Source: Pogonophryne albipinna
Lineage: Eukaryota > Chordata > Actinopteri > Perciformes > Artedidraconidae
Assembly (NCBI GenBank): GCA_028583405.1
Contig: CM053243.1
Span: 28,114,116-28,178,115, forward strand
Length of the DNA: 64,000 bases
Direction of reading: 5' to 3'
Positions 41,337-54,622 of this stretch are shown here, piece by piece (the stretch's first letter is position 1; the number at the start of each line of letters is the position of its first letter). The position numbers and the translations under genes are program-made. The notes beneath the pieces are model-generated. The model worked only from the letters and a program-made list of their open reading frames with translations. It was not told the origin of the DNA and ran no database searches.

Positions 41337-43693
41337 CTGTAGGGAAACACAGGAATGTGGAACTGTAATTGTTTGCTAATTAGTTTCCTCTTCTCACTAA
41401 TTGAAGATCACATTGTTTATTACGATGTATGGTTTACACATACCAACATCAGCAAAAATGTACTCACAAGTGTTGACTAATGAATTGTGTTCTCTCCATA
41501 AAACATGACCTGTTCCTTCACTTTGATGTCAGTCTGCTGGTTTTCTGCCAGTCTACAGCCTACAGTTCTTTATGAGGTATAAATACTTCTAGGCATGTGT
41601 AAACAACCACAATACAAATACTCTAGCAATTAATTCAGACAAAAAACAACAACAGAAGACTCTGGCTGGCCAATAATTCCTTAAACCTCAAAGTTAATAC
41701 TTTAGAAGCTCTACAGAACATGAACAGTTTGTTTCTGATTGTTCAATTATTTTGGAGAGGACGTCAAGAAAAGCATTAAGGATGCCAATTTGAAAAAAAC
41801 AAGAGAATCTGATAATGTGAAATAATCTTAAAATAAAACAAGCTATCATAAAACATGCAGCGCAAAGAAAACTCCAGCTGTTTGATACATTGGTTTTAAA
41901 ATGTGTTGTTTTACAACCATCTTGTATCTGCCTGTTCATGATTTCCCCATGATATTTATATACGAAATGTATGTACTGCGCGCTACAGTATCTTAGTTTC
42001 CACCAGGAGACAGCTATTGCATCATGTTCTTATTATTTTCCTTGATGCCAAAGTTCCTTGTCCTGTCAGAGTGGTGTTTGGCCTCTTATATTTATTGTCC
42101 ATTTGCTAAATTTAGTCAGACGCTCAGTGCTAGAAGAAAACTGCCAACTCTGACCAATAAACAACATGTATTCTTATCCACCCTCTCCTTTTACTTATAT
42201 ATGGAGAACATTTGGCAAGAACAGCGCAGTAATCATGTAATCATGTAATCATTCACCATTTACATTTTACTTAACATGCCTTATTGCATGTTTAATCAAG
42301 CCAATAACCCCAACTATACATGACCACTTATCATGTTCTCTGCAGTATGATTGTACACTAATCATATCATCTTAAGAAAGCTGCAATGATTTGTGTCATA
42401 ATCAAGCACACAGCTATACAATGTTCAAGGACGGTAACGATATACAGTATGAGTGACATACAGCCACTCTTTGGCAGAGGGAATCCATATGTTGTTGAGT
42501 ATTTCATGTTAGGTACAAATGAGTGTTGCATTCGATGTATTACTAGTAAAATTAGTAATACTGTAGTGAAATCATGTACCAGAATAATATACATTGACAA
42601 TTAAAAGTGATAAACGGAAGAAGAGATGGAGGATGGAGTAGGTGGGTGTGCACTTTTGTTCCTCATCCCTGCTGTAGTGTGTAGCACTCACTGTGAATAA
42701 ATGTTTCTCAGAGGGCGTTTGTTTCCATCCCACTCCTTTAAAGATGCTTTGCATAATTGACTTGGTAATTACTGTGTTCTGTTGGTTTAATCAGTAGCTA
42801 TCCCAGTGTGCTCCAATTTCTACAAAGTGTAGGGACTTAACCACACCAAGTTAGGACATGTGCTAATTCTTCCAAGCTGTACACTATCCAACACGTGTCC
42901 CTTTATAATGTCATCACATTAGGGAAGGAAGTTATTTTATTACTGCTCTGGAACACACTTCACAGCTGCTCTTCAAAAACAAGTCATATGAAACCCGAAT
43001 ATTGAGGGTTAGCCTGCTCACATCAAATCTACTGAAGTGAGGGAAAGTGTTTTGGGAACCCTTAAAAAAACGTGTTCTTGTAAACAAAAGCCTTTTCGAG
43101 CATATATTTGGATACAATCTGTGATTTCTCTTTTGAAGAAAAATAACTACAGCAAAATATCAAAGCTGTATCCAGACAAAAGAGTTTAAAGTCTGTTTCA
43201 ATTGATCTGCTTGCACCCAGTCTCTCTGACACGTTAAACAGGAGATATTGAGGAAAGCAGCATTTGCAGGGGGAATGCAGGAGCCCATCAAGCGGAGTGC
43301 ATGGCAAACAGGTACAATGAGGACCTGTCTACTTGTCTACTGAGCAATTCTGATCATGATTGGAGCTTTGCAGCATTGATATGGATGACTTCCTGTTTGT
43401 GTCTTTGCTGCCAACTTTGTCACAGCTAAATGATCCGCAAAAAAAACAATAAGAGTGTTCCTGACTGAGCCGTTCAAAACATTCCCTCACTTTGATAAGG
43501 AACTGATTACTGTGGCTTGTTCAGCTGTCTGGCAATTCGACTCGTCGGATAGTCAATTATTGTCAATAATGCATGCATCCTCAATTCAGAATCGCTCTGT
43601 GTATGGTTTGTTTTTATCTTTAGAAAAGTTTGTCTATTGCTATTACTCTGTTGACCTAGCCGTAATGTTCTCCATACAGTACATCACATTTCA
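41337..43693. other. Non-coding stretch
   Basis: Nothing recognisable beyond the acceptor tract at its left edge. Confidence 0.4.
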
Positions 43694-43701
43694 GTCTAGA
43701 G

Positions 43702-44167
43702 CAGGGGTGTCCAAACATTTTTCACTGAGGGCCACATACAGAAACATATACAAAGGGCTGGGCGCTTCACTAGAGGTATATTGCTTCATAAGTTATGTTA
43801 TAATTCAACAAAATATATCAAATGTAGGTAAATTATGCTTTCTACTTGAATATGATTTAAGAAACATCACAGGTCTCCAGAGGGTTTCAGTTATCCTGTT
43901 GCAGCTCATCCCTTAAAACAGAAGCCTCAGATTGCTTATAATAGGGGAAATATGAAGGGTCTACTTAAAGCTTGTAATGGAAATAAAAGTCAGATTTGTT
44001 AGAACATGCTCTCAGCTCTAATTGACTGAATGTATTTGAAAAGTGGGCTTATTAACACATGAATACTACTGTGTTATATAGGCTATACTTTAAGATTTTG
44101 CTGAGGGCCAATTAGAAAAGGACAATGGGCCGCATTTGGCCCCCGGGCCGTAGTTTGGACAAACCTG
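43702..44167. mobile_element. hAT-family MITE, 466 bp
   Basis: Termini CAGGGGTGTCCAAAC and, at the right end, GTTTGGACAAACCTG are near-perfect inverted repeats. An identical 8-bp target duplication GTCTAGAG flanks it (43694-43701 and 44168-44175). The ends with GAGGGCCACAT and GGGCCGCATTTGGCCC resemble the Charlie-like hAT MITEs common in vertebrates. It has no transposase. Confidence 0.85.
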
Positions 44168-44175
44168 GTCTAGAG

Positions 44176-46211
44176 TATATGAATGCTGTAATGTCCTTTA
44201 TAAAAATAGTGGATATGCAATTCCGCCTAGAGATCAGAAATTATGTAAGACAGCTAAAGATATTCTGAAGGAGTGGCTCATGATATATGTTGTTCCAAAG
44301 ACTCTTTCGGGCAGGAGCTTTACACCTGGTATTTCTTTGCAACAGAGTGAATGTGTGTAGAGCACAGGGCATCTACATACATCTATGTATAATAATAAAA
44401 GGATAAACACAATAGATAATAATAATTTAAACAATGACAGTTTAGTAGAGCATGAGTTAGAGTGAAAGTGGCACACAACACTGAGTTCCACTACACTGCA
44501 TTTTCCTGTTACTTCAGTTGTAGTATAAGATAGAGAAAAAACTAAAGAAAACACAGAATCAGTTTTTATTCCCTTGTTTTGTCATTCCAAACAAAACGAT
44601 ATTCAAAAGCAGCAAATCCTTGCATTAATAAAGCTTTACATTGGATTGACTCATTGATAAAAGCATTGACGATTTCACCTTTACATCTGGTAAACAAATC
44701 GGATAAAATCACTGGTTTTCCATTGTAAAGCTGACAATATTCATTTCTGTATTCGTGGGTCGAATGTTGATTCAATTCTATTGTCATTTTTAGGCTTTTT
44801 CCTGTATAAGATTGCATCATAATGAACTTCCAGAATGTGCTTAGGTAGACTGGTCTTAATGCCTCCTGGAAGCATTTCCTTCTGGCTTTTATGCATTTTG
44901 CACTATCCAATCACAATGTAATCACCAAATGTTAATGACATTTGCTATAGAGCATAAAGGGGTCAAAGAGATAACACTTATTGCTGACAATATTGAGCAA
45001 AACCTCCCCAAGATTTCCACTCAGGTTTGAGACTGCAGAGAGAAAATACCTTACTTTAAGAATCATTTTCGTACAGGTTTGGTTTATTTTATTGTACACT
45101 AAAATACACTAATACAGGGTCTAACTACTGAAACCCAGCTTGATTGATAATACCAGTGCTGGTATTATGAGACGTACAGCCTAAGGGTCAGCTTTAAATC
45201 TCTGATATAAGTGTATTTATGGAACATCTGTGAAAACCCTGCTCAATGCCTCCCACAGCTGTGTTTAAACTGTTGATAGTGTAACTTTAATCAAGTGTTA
45301 ATGCCTCATTGTGGAATATGCAAGTGTGTATAATGATCAAATACAAAACATGTTTCACTCCTGTAAAGCCAAGTTGTTCTTATGAATTTCCATTAAATAC
45401 TGTATACAACTGGGGGACACAATACTGTAATTAAAAACACATTATTGTACTAAGGTTTATGATAGGATAACAGCCTCTCTATTGTTGGTGTTTATGTGCA
45501 GATCAGCACAAATCCCCTTTTAAATAAACGTATTTTCCAACAAATCACACCACTGTGCCCCCACAGCTATTTTCCATGTATGGAAGGCTTAACTCAGTGA
45601 CTCTGTCTGTGCTGTTTTGGATCTTTCTGTGGGGTCAAACATCTTGGGGAAATAAACACGACACGCCATGAAATTAGCCTGTTGTTCGAAAAGGCCGAGG
45701 TATACTTAGATACAAAGTTCTTATTAAAGAATTGTTTGCACACAGATCTGTGTTGTGTCTGAGTGGACTGCTGCAATATTGAGCAGACAAACAACCCCCC
45801 CTCACCCCCCTCTCATCTCCTTGGTACACAGCAGATTTCAGACTGCAGCGATATCCTGCCTTACAATGCTGGATTGGGTTTTGTTTGTGGTGATCGGATG
45901 AAGAGGTGAATTCCAAGTATAATTTAATATTAGGGAACAAGAATATTTCCATAGGTGTTGGATTGAAAAATCATCACAATCATAGGGACAATGTTAGTTT
46001 GTATATAAACCATAATAGCACTTTTGGGAGAGTTAGATTTTTATTTAAGATAAGTGAAACAAAATTAAGCAATACCGCCGCCTAATTACATTTAGATATT
46101 AATGAATGGTTGTAATTGTGTTTTATGGGAAACCTTATTTCTGCATTGATTATGTTCTCCTGCAACCTGTTTTTTTACAGCCCATTAAATGCTATGTTTT
46201 GTGGCATGTAG
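44176..46211. other. Non-coding stretch
   Basis: No gene or repeat recognised. A short C-rich run lies near 45795-45812. The 106- and 114-codon minus-strand frames at 44234-44910 show no family signal. Confidence 0.4.
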
Positions 46212-46219
46212 TTTGTAAG

Positions 46220-48123
46220 CAGTGTTGGGTGTAACGCGTTACAAAAGTAACGGAGTTACAGTAATATATTACTTTTTGCTGTAACGAAGTAATGTAACGC
46301 ATTACTAATGAAATGTGGGTAATATATTACCCGTTACAATGCTCAGTAACGCAGTTACAACAAATTTTAACCCGAAATTAAATGGTGTTTTGTTTTTTAA
46401 GAATGTACTAACATAGCGAGACATTCCGACACCAGAGACAAATTGTGCGGGTAGATTAGTAAACCTGGTGTTTACCCTTCAGGCTTCGCGTCGGGATATT
46501 CGGGCAGTTGAATGTTATGCACCCTCTATTCAAAAAAGAGAACGGAGCGAAAAATACAAACAACAAATTGTGTCAGGTGCGCGTGACCTGCTCCGCTGCG
46601 CGTGCATCATTTCCAAAGTGCTTCCACAGCAGTGACACACATCTGTGGATAATCATTTATACGAAAATGGTTAAAGCAACCATCACTAAACGCCAGCAAC
46701 ACTGCATCTACTGCAGACAACAGGCCAGATGGGGACATCACGTTACCCTCCGTTGTGGACACTACTCCCGCCTGACTCGCCGCCCTCAACCCCGGGAGCA
46801 GCACTCTTCGTTGCCCGAAACTACGCCGCCCCTCTGCGGCCCGCAGGTGCCAGGATACCACGGCAAAACAGAGCCTGCCCAGGTATATCTAAACAAGTAC
46901 CCGCCTGTACAGTGGGGTTCGGCGGTCATGTTGCAGCTCGTGGTATACAAATAGACAAGGGCTAGAATATTCATGTGAAAATAGTGCCATATTCTGCCAT
47001 GCCTGTAGAAATGTTGGGTCAAAAATAATGCATACAATAGCACAGATGCCTTCACCACGAATGGCTACAAAAAGATCTCATATCCCAAGCTTATCAACAA
47101 GCTGATGTTGCAGCTGAAATGTTCTCCAGGTCACAAAGTCAACCTCACAGGAAGATGTGATACCTGTTTTCAAGCACAGTAAATATTCTCTTCCCAGAGT
47201 ATATGATGGGACCAAGGTGATGATTTAGTACATGGTTTTAATAATACTTTTGCTTTTCAATGTTTGCCATTTCAAACCATGAGCTGGTTCAAATAATATT
47301 TGCCTTGATTTACAATATGTTCTCATTTGTTTTATCAGTACAGCTTTGAAGCTTTTGTGCTTTTCTTTGCCATAGTCCACTTTGGACTGGATGAAATATT
47401 TCAGGATTGCACTTTTAACTCAATTGAAATGTTCTCACTTGCTTGGTTTCAAAACATAACAAATACCATAATCTGTTCATTGGGGACCATCAATGCTATT
47501 TTTCATTGCTGTTGCCGGCCACTATTGCTCATGTAAACCTACTACTGCTGCGCCCCCTGTAATCTCAGAGGCACCCTGAGTCATTTTGTTCTGGAACCGG
47601 GCCTGTACATGGCCATATACTAAACAAAATACAGAGCCCATTCCGTGTCCTGTTAGTGTTTACTTCCTCTCTGCCTTCTTCTGGTGATTAATCTGACGTC
47701 CAGCGCTCCGTCTTTTAACCTCTTTTCCTTTCTCTTTCTTTCCTTAGCAACCTTCATTATAGTCATTGGCAGTGGTCTGTACTGTATTAACAACGTGTCA
47801 CATGTTAAGAATTTACAATCAGAATCGAGTATTCAACTAATCCGTGTGATACAAGTTGTTAGTAGCCTTAAGGGCCTACACAGTTGTTATGCTATACCAC
47901 ATTGCCCTTCACTGGATGTATAATGAGCTGCACTAAACTACATTTTAGCATTTAAAATTCTTTTGCGGTTATTTTGGTGAAAGTAACTTAAAAAAGTAAC
48001 TAAAGTAGTGTAACTCATTACATTTCAGAGACAGTAATTTTGTAATGTAACTTATTACTTTCAAAAGAGAGTAATAAGTAATATGTAATATATTACATTT
48101 TGGAAGTAACTTGCCCAACACTG
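46220..48123. mobile_element. hAT-type element, 1.9 kb, with non-transposase core
   Basis: Termini CAGTGTTGGG...CCCAACACTG are perfect 10-bp inverted repeats inside longer arms made of GTAAC/GTTAC motifs. The 8-bp duplication TTTGTAAG flanks it exactly (46212-46219 and 48124-48131). These arms (AACGCGTTAC, AGTAACGG) are characteristic of a widespread fish hAT family. The core is partly GC-rich (46440-46950) and holds no recognisable hAT transposase, so it is non-autonomous or carries foreign sequence. Confidence 0.85.
46508..46954 (+). other. 148-codon open frame in the hAT core, unrecognised
   Basis: Longest frame in the element. A likelier start is the ATG at 46670 (MVKATITKRQQHC...), which begins a basic, Cys/His-containing stretch: CIYC at about +12, then RWGHHVTLRCGHY. 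The spacing hints at a metal-binding finger but does not complete a RING or BED pattern. A donor-like CAG|GTATAT lies near 46881. It is in the GC-rich part of the element. I cannot assign a function; chance in GC-rich DNA is the main alternative. Confidence 0.25.
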
Positions 48124-48131
48124 TTTGTAAG

Positions 48132-48569
48132 TATGTGGACTGGAAGGATGAAAGAGTTAGAGTAGGTGATCTTTCCCTAACCTTGATCAAGTTGTTGGTC
48201 TTATACCTAACATTGAAAACATTAATCATGATTTAGTAGCTAAAGAGCAGATATTATGGACTACATACTGCAATACATGGTTGGTGTAGCAAATTAAACC
48301 AACAAATTGAGGGGAAACGATTGAATATATAAAGTAAAATCATTTGGAATTAAGATGTTGTCTTATTTATGTTACATTAATAACACAGTATAAGAAGTGG
48401 CTTGCATGGTTACTCGATAGGTATGCACTTAGTGGTAAAAACCTTCTTTTGTTGTGTTTGGAGGACATTTGGATGAGGCTTTCACTGCAGCAGAGAGATA
48501 CATGGGCCCCACCTGGGCAACTAGCCCAGGAAAACTTGTCCAGAACCTGTAAGTTTGTTTTTAAATAAA
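48132..48569. other. Non-coding stretch
   Basis: Nothing recognisable. Confidence 0.4.
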
Positions 48570-48790
48570 ACTCTAATTCAATCCCAGTGGTCGAAACTAA
48601 CTAGTACTTTGTTACTTTCCACCACTGGTATTACATTGGAGTTGTATTTACCCAAGCACTGCAAGTATGATTTAGAGGTATCCTTACTTTACTTGAGCAT
48701 TTTCATTTTTTTCAACAAGTCGGAGGCAGAAATTGTACTTTACTCAACTAGAGGAATTTGCATTTATTCAGTATTATAAATTCCCAGTTG
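48570..48790. repeat. Diverged copy of the 'actccactacattt' fish repeat
   Basis: Stretches such as TTACTTTACTTGAGCATTTTC and AATTGTACTTTACTCAACTAG follow the order of the repeat also seen at 16385 and 36090. Strongly decayed. Confidence 0.4.
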
Positions 48791-51700
48791 TTTGTTAATA
48801 TAAATGTTATAATTATTATTCTGAGATTATAAGTATGTTTACTTTTGGTGCCACAAGTATATTTTGCTGGTTAAAACTTTACTTAGGCATTTTTGGTGAA
48901 GGATATTTGATTCTATCGGTATATTTGCACAGTAGTATCGGTTATTTTAAGATTGAAGTAGTTATTTCTGGCAGTGAAACAATATCAAACCTCCAGTGCA
49001 ACATGAGAGTAATGCGTGGAGTGCATATTGTCCTAGTTTAACATTGTACTCCAATCACTTAGCCTAGGGCAAGTAACTACTTCATAATTCATGAGAAGCA
49101 ATAATATATTAAAGTCTCATCTATTCAAGCATTGCAAAATACAGTATTTGTGGCCTTTATTTATATCTCAGTCATTTCATTCTGAGGTCCTTTCATGTCA
49201 GGACTGGGAAACATGCCATAATTTCCTAATTACTGTATGTAATAGCAGATGTCAGCCAAAGCATCCGTGGTGCAGACATGTAGACAGCAATCACCGCACA
49301 TGTACGTGGCATCCTTTGAAATAATAACCAATGCTTGTGTGCAGACTTGTCAAATGACACCATGAGATTCGTTAATCGTTAGAACATAAAAGGGAAATTC
49401 TCAAATGTGCATCTGCGTAAACAAACGGCATGATGTGCCGAGGCTCTGATCTAATATTATATCACATGTGCTGTACAGTGCGCTTCACTGGGGGCTAAAC
49501 CACCAATGCTCCCGTCAGCTACAGGATGTTGAAATGTCTGTGAGTTACAAGCAAACCTTAGTCACTCCATGCATAATGTAAGTGCAAGGTAGATGTTAGG
49601 AAAATATCACTCGTCACCGGCTTGGTCTTCAATATCAGGATATATGTATTTATTATCCTTGCAAGAATGGAAGTAGTCATCACACACAGGGCTGCGTGGG
49701 ACAAATAGTGCCCCGAATAGTGTCCTTGACATGCTTATATACAAGAGTGTTAAAATCAGTTCAAATCAGTATTCAATGTTTAGTTCAGATTAGCTAAGGC
49801 CTGCGTAAGCTATAAACATGACAGTCATATGTCTATCTCCATAGAGGCTGAATCATCATGTTAATCGTTGTCACATAGCTATCATATGCCTGAAACAGTG
49901 TGTCCTGACGCTCTTCGAGGTAATCATACTTCCTGTTACGTACACAGCTACGTGGGGCCTTTGTTATCATGTGCTACTCTGATATTAGAAGAGGACATTC
50001 AGTGTTTTCACAACAGTAGATAATATATTTGAAGGATTATCCCTCAATATTTTTGATGGAATTAAAGTTTACTATTGCTGTTATTCCAATCCAATAATTC
50101 TTATACAGTACAGGATGGGTTACAATGTATTGTAGTAAATCTAGTTTGCTCCCTTGATTTTGATTGTGTTATTTTGTTCTACGATACAAAGCCATACAAT
50201 CCCGTTAAATCAGCGGTGCGTGTTTCCACAGATTGTTGTTCTCTCAGTTGCACATTTGTTCACTCTATATCACCAGGGAAGGACTTGATGTCACACACAT
50301 AACGGCTATTGGACAGGGCTACTGATAATTCACCCTTATAAACCTCTAATGCGCAGCTCATGCTGTGGTTGACAATCATCTCTGTGTCCACTTCCCCTGC
50401 CTGCAGTCAGTCATGCCTGCAGAGATGGAGCAAAGACAATTAACATGTTGTTGGTTGGATCACAGGATTCACCGTGAAAAAAGTCTGCAACTTAGATATG
50501 GTAAAACTTGGGGAAAATAAGCAAACACTTGAGCCAAGTAAAAAAGTGTGCACATCACCTTCGGCTAGCGACTTGAAGAGTGGGCAGGCCCAGTGTTGGC
50601 GGCCCTCCATTCATCACAGACACGACACAGGAGTCCGTTGTACATAAAATGCAAACATTACAATTAACAACCTCATTGTGTGGGAGGATGCTGCCAAAAT
50701 GACAGTAAGTGTTTCAGTGATTTACCCAAATAAATTACAACTGTTCCTTCTGCCCTTTAATGTGTTTGTTCTCAAATATTTTTCACAAGTTGGAAAAATG
50801 GGTTTAACACATTTAGGAAACACTTATTCTCAACAGCAGCACTACACTTTTAGAAGTTTGGTGATTGTGGTCCACTCTGAAAGTACATGATGTTCTTGTT
50901 TTTATACAAACATTGCATAATGGCTTCTACAATATGCAAATGAGCTCATGACATTTGCAATTTTAGCACATTTTGGGGATAGTGCTACATGGACATTGAC
51001 TGTCTGCGGTTAAAACAGAATCCCAGTCTTGGAAAGGTAAAGTAAATCTCGACCATCCTCTAGGCACAATTCCTGATCTTCCGGCTTCAAAATACTCCCT
51101 TCGGAGCAGTTGTCAATCACAACTATCAATCAAAACTGTCACACTGTCACACTTTATAACACCTACAGTTTTAGATGGTTCTTATTTTCAGCTTTGGGAA
51201 AGAGAGCAAAAAGATACAAATTTGACCTTTTTCCATCGTTATCATTTTTAACTTGTTATAGGAGTAAAATCAGAGATATTACAGATCATGACCATGTCTA
51301 GAAATACATACTGTTCAGTAACAGCTCAAAGTTGTGGATGCATCTGAAAACAAACAGAGGTTTTAATGATATTTGCCATAACAATGCATCTTACAAAGTC
51401 ATCGGTTCACAAATAATTACTTTTTAATTGTTGGCGTGTTGTTTCTTTTTTTACTTAAAATGTCTCAGTTTGCAGTGCATTAGTCTCTGTATTATACAGA
51501 TGACGTAGAATTAGCTTTGACAACATGTGATGAGTTTCAGTCTTTCCCTGCGGAATAATAAAGGATCCTTAAGCCCTCAAGAGAAAATAAATAATCACCA
51601 TGTCTTCATATACAATGTAAATGAATTACAATTATGAAGGCAATGATGGAAATAAAATGAAAGTTATTTTTGATCTATTAAAGCATTCCACATGTGAAAA

Positions 51701-53659
51701 ACTTAAAGGCCTAGCATGTTAAATAAACACATTTTCTTTGTTCTTGCTTTTTCTTACAGGGGTGTCAGACGCCAGTGGCTGTTCACTTAAAATAGATTAA
51801 TTTGCATGTATTGAAATAGATTTCCAGGGAGATATTCTACATGTTTTTCCTTTTGTGTTTTTTGATAGCATTTAGTTATTTAATTAATCCTCTGCTGGTT
51901 TAAAGAAATAACTATATTTATATTCACTGGAGGTTAAATTATGTGATTTCCAACAGATTGGTCGACTTGCATTTACAATTCAAACTGTAGCTTTACAAAC
52001 CGCCCTCTGATGTTAATGTCATTGTGAGTCTAATGGAAGGATGCTGAGTAAAATCTGTAATAACGGCATGAGGGTGGGACGTAAATGGAAATCGTGGCTC
52101 TCTTATAGCTCTAGTGTGTTTGTGAAACCGAGACATGACCTCTACATCTGTAGGCCTGTTAAGCTCTTGAAGCTGATATCACCTGTCGCTCTGCTGTTTG
52201 CCTGTTTGCGCTGTGTACATAAACACAACTGGCTCAAGATCCCGCTGAATTCTGATTACAGCCCTCTTTCATTTCTCTGGGACTTATTTACCACTTCTCC
52301 TGACATTGTGTTAACAGGCTGTAGAGAAATAAAGCCGTCTTCCTCCTTCTACTTTTTAATAGCCCACAATCTCCTCCCGTCTCCCCACTGTTGTCACTTT
52401 TGTGTTGACCAATTTAGATAGCCTTCGTTTCGTTTTTATTTCTTGCAGTCATTCTCTTCTGTCTCTCTCAAAGCTGGCAGAAGGATGCCATCGATCTTCA
52501 TGAGGTTTTGATACACATCGTTTCACCTCCTGCAGTACCTGCTTTATCAGGAGATTGGAGGAGAACGGATGACTGATCAGACTGATATAGCTTCTCTCGC
52601 ATTTCAGTGAACCCCCCCCCACTTCAATTTTCTCATTCCTCTTCAGTCTTCTTTCCTCTCCTCTTACCTCCTACAGGGTAATTGAAATTTGAACAGCTTT
52701 AGCCTTGGGTTTGACTCATTTTTGACACTAATGTACTTACGTATTTGTGCTATGCTTGGTAAAGCCACTCGCAGCAGACAAATATATTTCATAAAGCTTT
52801 GATATTTATTTTCTGAGGTTCACATCTTTCAATGTTAATGCATTTTTAAGCTGTTCAAATGATCCAACATCTCGAGTGAAATGAAATTCAGCGCATCATG
52901 TGAATGCTGAACAAACAAACCAACCAAATAATCAAATTTGCTCAACCTTCAAAAAAGGGAAACAGCCAAGCCCTTGAGCAGGGAATCAAAAGTCCCATCA
53001 CTTCCCTATAATATTTCACCGGGAAACAGGTCAACTTGATAAAGGAATTTATATGACGATGACTGATTTACTTAAATGACTTATTTCCTTTGTGCAGCTG
53101 GTATCAGTGAGTTGATATTACAGTGGATATAATTGAGTACTTGAGAAGAGTAAGATGCAGGGAAAGGTCACATGGCAGGTTAACTTGTCAGGAATCCTAA
53201 GCAAGGGGTAACCTTGACTACATGATTGTAAAAAATAAGGATATATGTTGACAAGCAGGCAGTATCTGATGCAAAAACCCTGCCTGACCAACGAGGATAC
53301 ATTTACCTTGCCATGCATGTGACTAATCTGATCTATATAGCTGAATACCCCTTACGCTGCTGATGGCTCTGAGATGAAAAGATTCAGTTGTATGACTGAT
53401 AAACCTCCACCAAGGCCAGGCAACAAGACATTAAATTACTCTAGGACAAGTCAAATGTCTCTCCGTCTTTCCTCTCATAGAGAAAGAGCAGTTTACTGTC
53501 TGTCTGTCTCCTTAAATTATTCGCATTATTGTTCCTACATTTCATAATAAAGGGTTGTAACATGTTTCCAGGTAACAATGTGAAATACTGTTGAGACAGT
53601 TATACGATGATGAAGGCAACAACATGGAACTTGAAGTTCAATATCATCGTCTAGATTTA
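48791..53659. other. Non-coding stretch
   Basis: Almost 5 kb with no gene or repeat I can name. A 126-codon plus-strand frame at 52041-52421 has no recognisable domain. Confidence 0.45.
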
Positions 53660-53780
53660 ATTTCAAGATTCAAGACTCACAGGTTTTATTGTCATATGCA
53701 CATAAGCTACATTGTAGAAATGGCAATGAAAATCTTATGACCCGAGCTCCTCCAACAATGCAACATACCGGTATATGATA
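53660..53780 (+). repeat. Fish retroposon-like repeat
   Basis: TTCAAGATTCAAGACTCACA followed by TTTTATTGTCATATGCACAT and GGCAATGAAAATCTTATGA matches, from memory, a frequent teleost interspersed repeat. Borders are approximate. Confidence 0.5.
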
Positions 53781-53806
53781 AAACAGCACATGTTGGTTGG
53801 CTTTAA

Positions 53807-53945
53807 AGATCTCCCATCATGCTATTTTTCCTATTTATCAGATATATAAAAATATATATAAAACATATCTATGATGCTCAAAATACCAAACAGATCATGC
53901 ATTGTAGACATCCCTCATATCCCTCTATTTCAGCCCCATAGAGAA
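53807..53945 (+). mobile_element. Left part of a TTAA MITE, cut by later sequence
   Basis: TTAA at 53803-53806, then AGATCTCCCATCATGC. From 53877 it repeats TGCTCAAAATACCAAACAGA and the following bases of the element at 2923-3379 (its 2999-3050 part). Homology stops near 53945, where a different repeat starts, so the copy is truncated or interrupted. Confidence 0.55.
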
Positions 53946-54016
53946 TGGCTGAAGCCCCATTTACACGGGAATGCAAACGAAACGCAAACGAACCGAATTC
54001 GATATCAAAAAAGTCT

Positions 54017-54052
54017 CCCCAGAGTTTGCCTTCCAAGCGGCAAACTCTGGGG
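54017..54052. repeat. Perfect 14-bp hairpin
   Basis: CCCCAGAGTTTGCC and its exact reverse complement are separated by 8 nt. It lies just outside the inverted arm that starts at 54064. Confidence 0.9.
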
Positions 54053-54184
54053 AAGAGCCGGCCCGGGACGCGTCGATCGTTTTTTCAACCCAGTTTAGAT
54101 TTAACCACGCCCACTTCCGCATTACGCAAGGATCGACGTAGCTCTACGTCCTGAGATTGTATTACTGGTGTTTTATCATCTATA

Positions 54185-54307
54185 AATAGCCTGTGTGTAC
54201 CCTCAAATGTCGTTTTCAGGACAAACAAAAGACGTTTTAAATATCTTATCAGAATAGCCTGTGTGTATCCTCAAATGTCGTTTAAAACGTTTTAAATATC
54301 TTATCAG
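54185..54307. repeat. Imperfect tandem duplication
   Basis: Units 54185-54252 and 54253-54307 share AATAGCCTGTGTGTA, CCTCAAATGTCGTTT and ACGTTTTAAATATCTTATCA. The first has about 13 extra bases in its middle. Confidence 0.85.
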
Positions 54308-54484
54308 CTGGTGTAAGTGCAGAATATTGAATATTCTACCCTTTTGTTTTTGCTCCCATATTTCAATTAAAATATATTTTTCAAAATCAATATTGGTGGG
54401 GGCTCTTTTGCAAAGATAATCAATAACACCACCTGACAGTTGTTTCATTTTTACATGGCAAAACGTTAATATGTTATTAATGTC

Positions 54485-54622
54485 AAATGTTATATGTTGT
54501 ATTATATAACAAAATAGACATTTAGAACATATTATAAATGTCTACCTTTAAATAAATGTTATATGTTGTATTATATAACAAAATAGACATTTATAACATA
54601 TTATAAATGTCTACCTTTAAAT
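54485..54622. repeat. 69-bp tandem duplication, nearly perfect
   Basis: Units 54485-54553 and 54554-54622 (AAATGTTATATGTTG...CTACCTTTAAAT) differ at about one position, so the duplication is young compared with the sequence around it. Confidence 0.9.
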
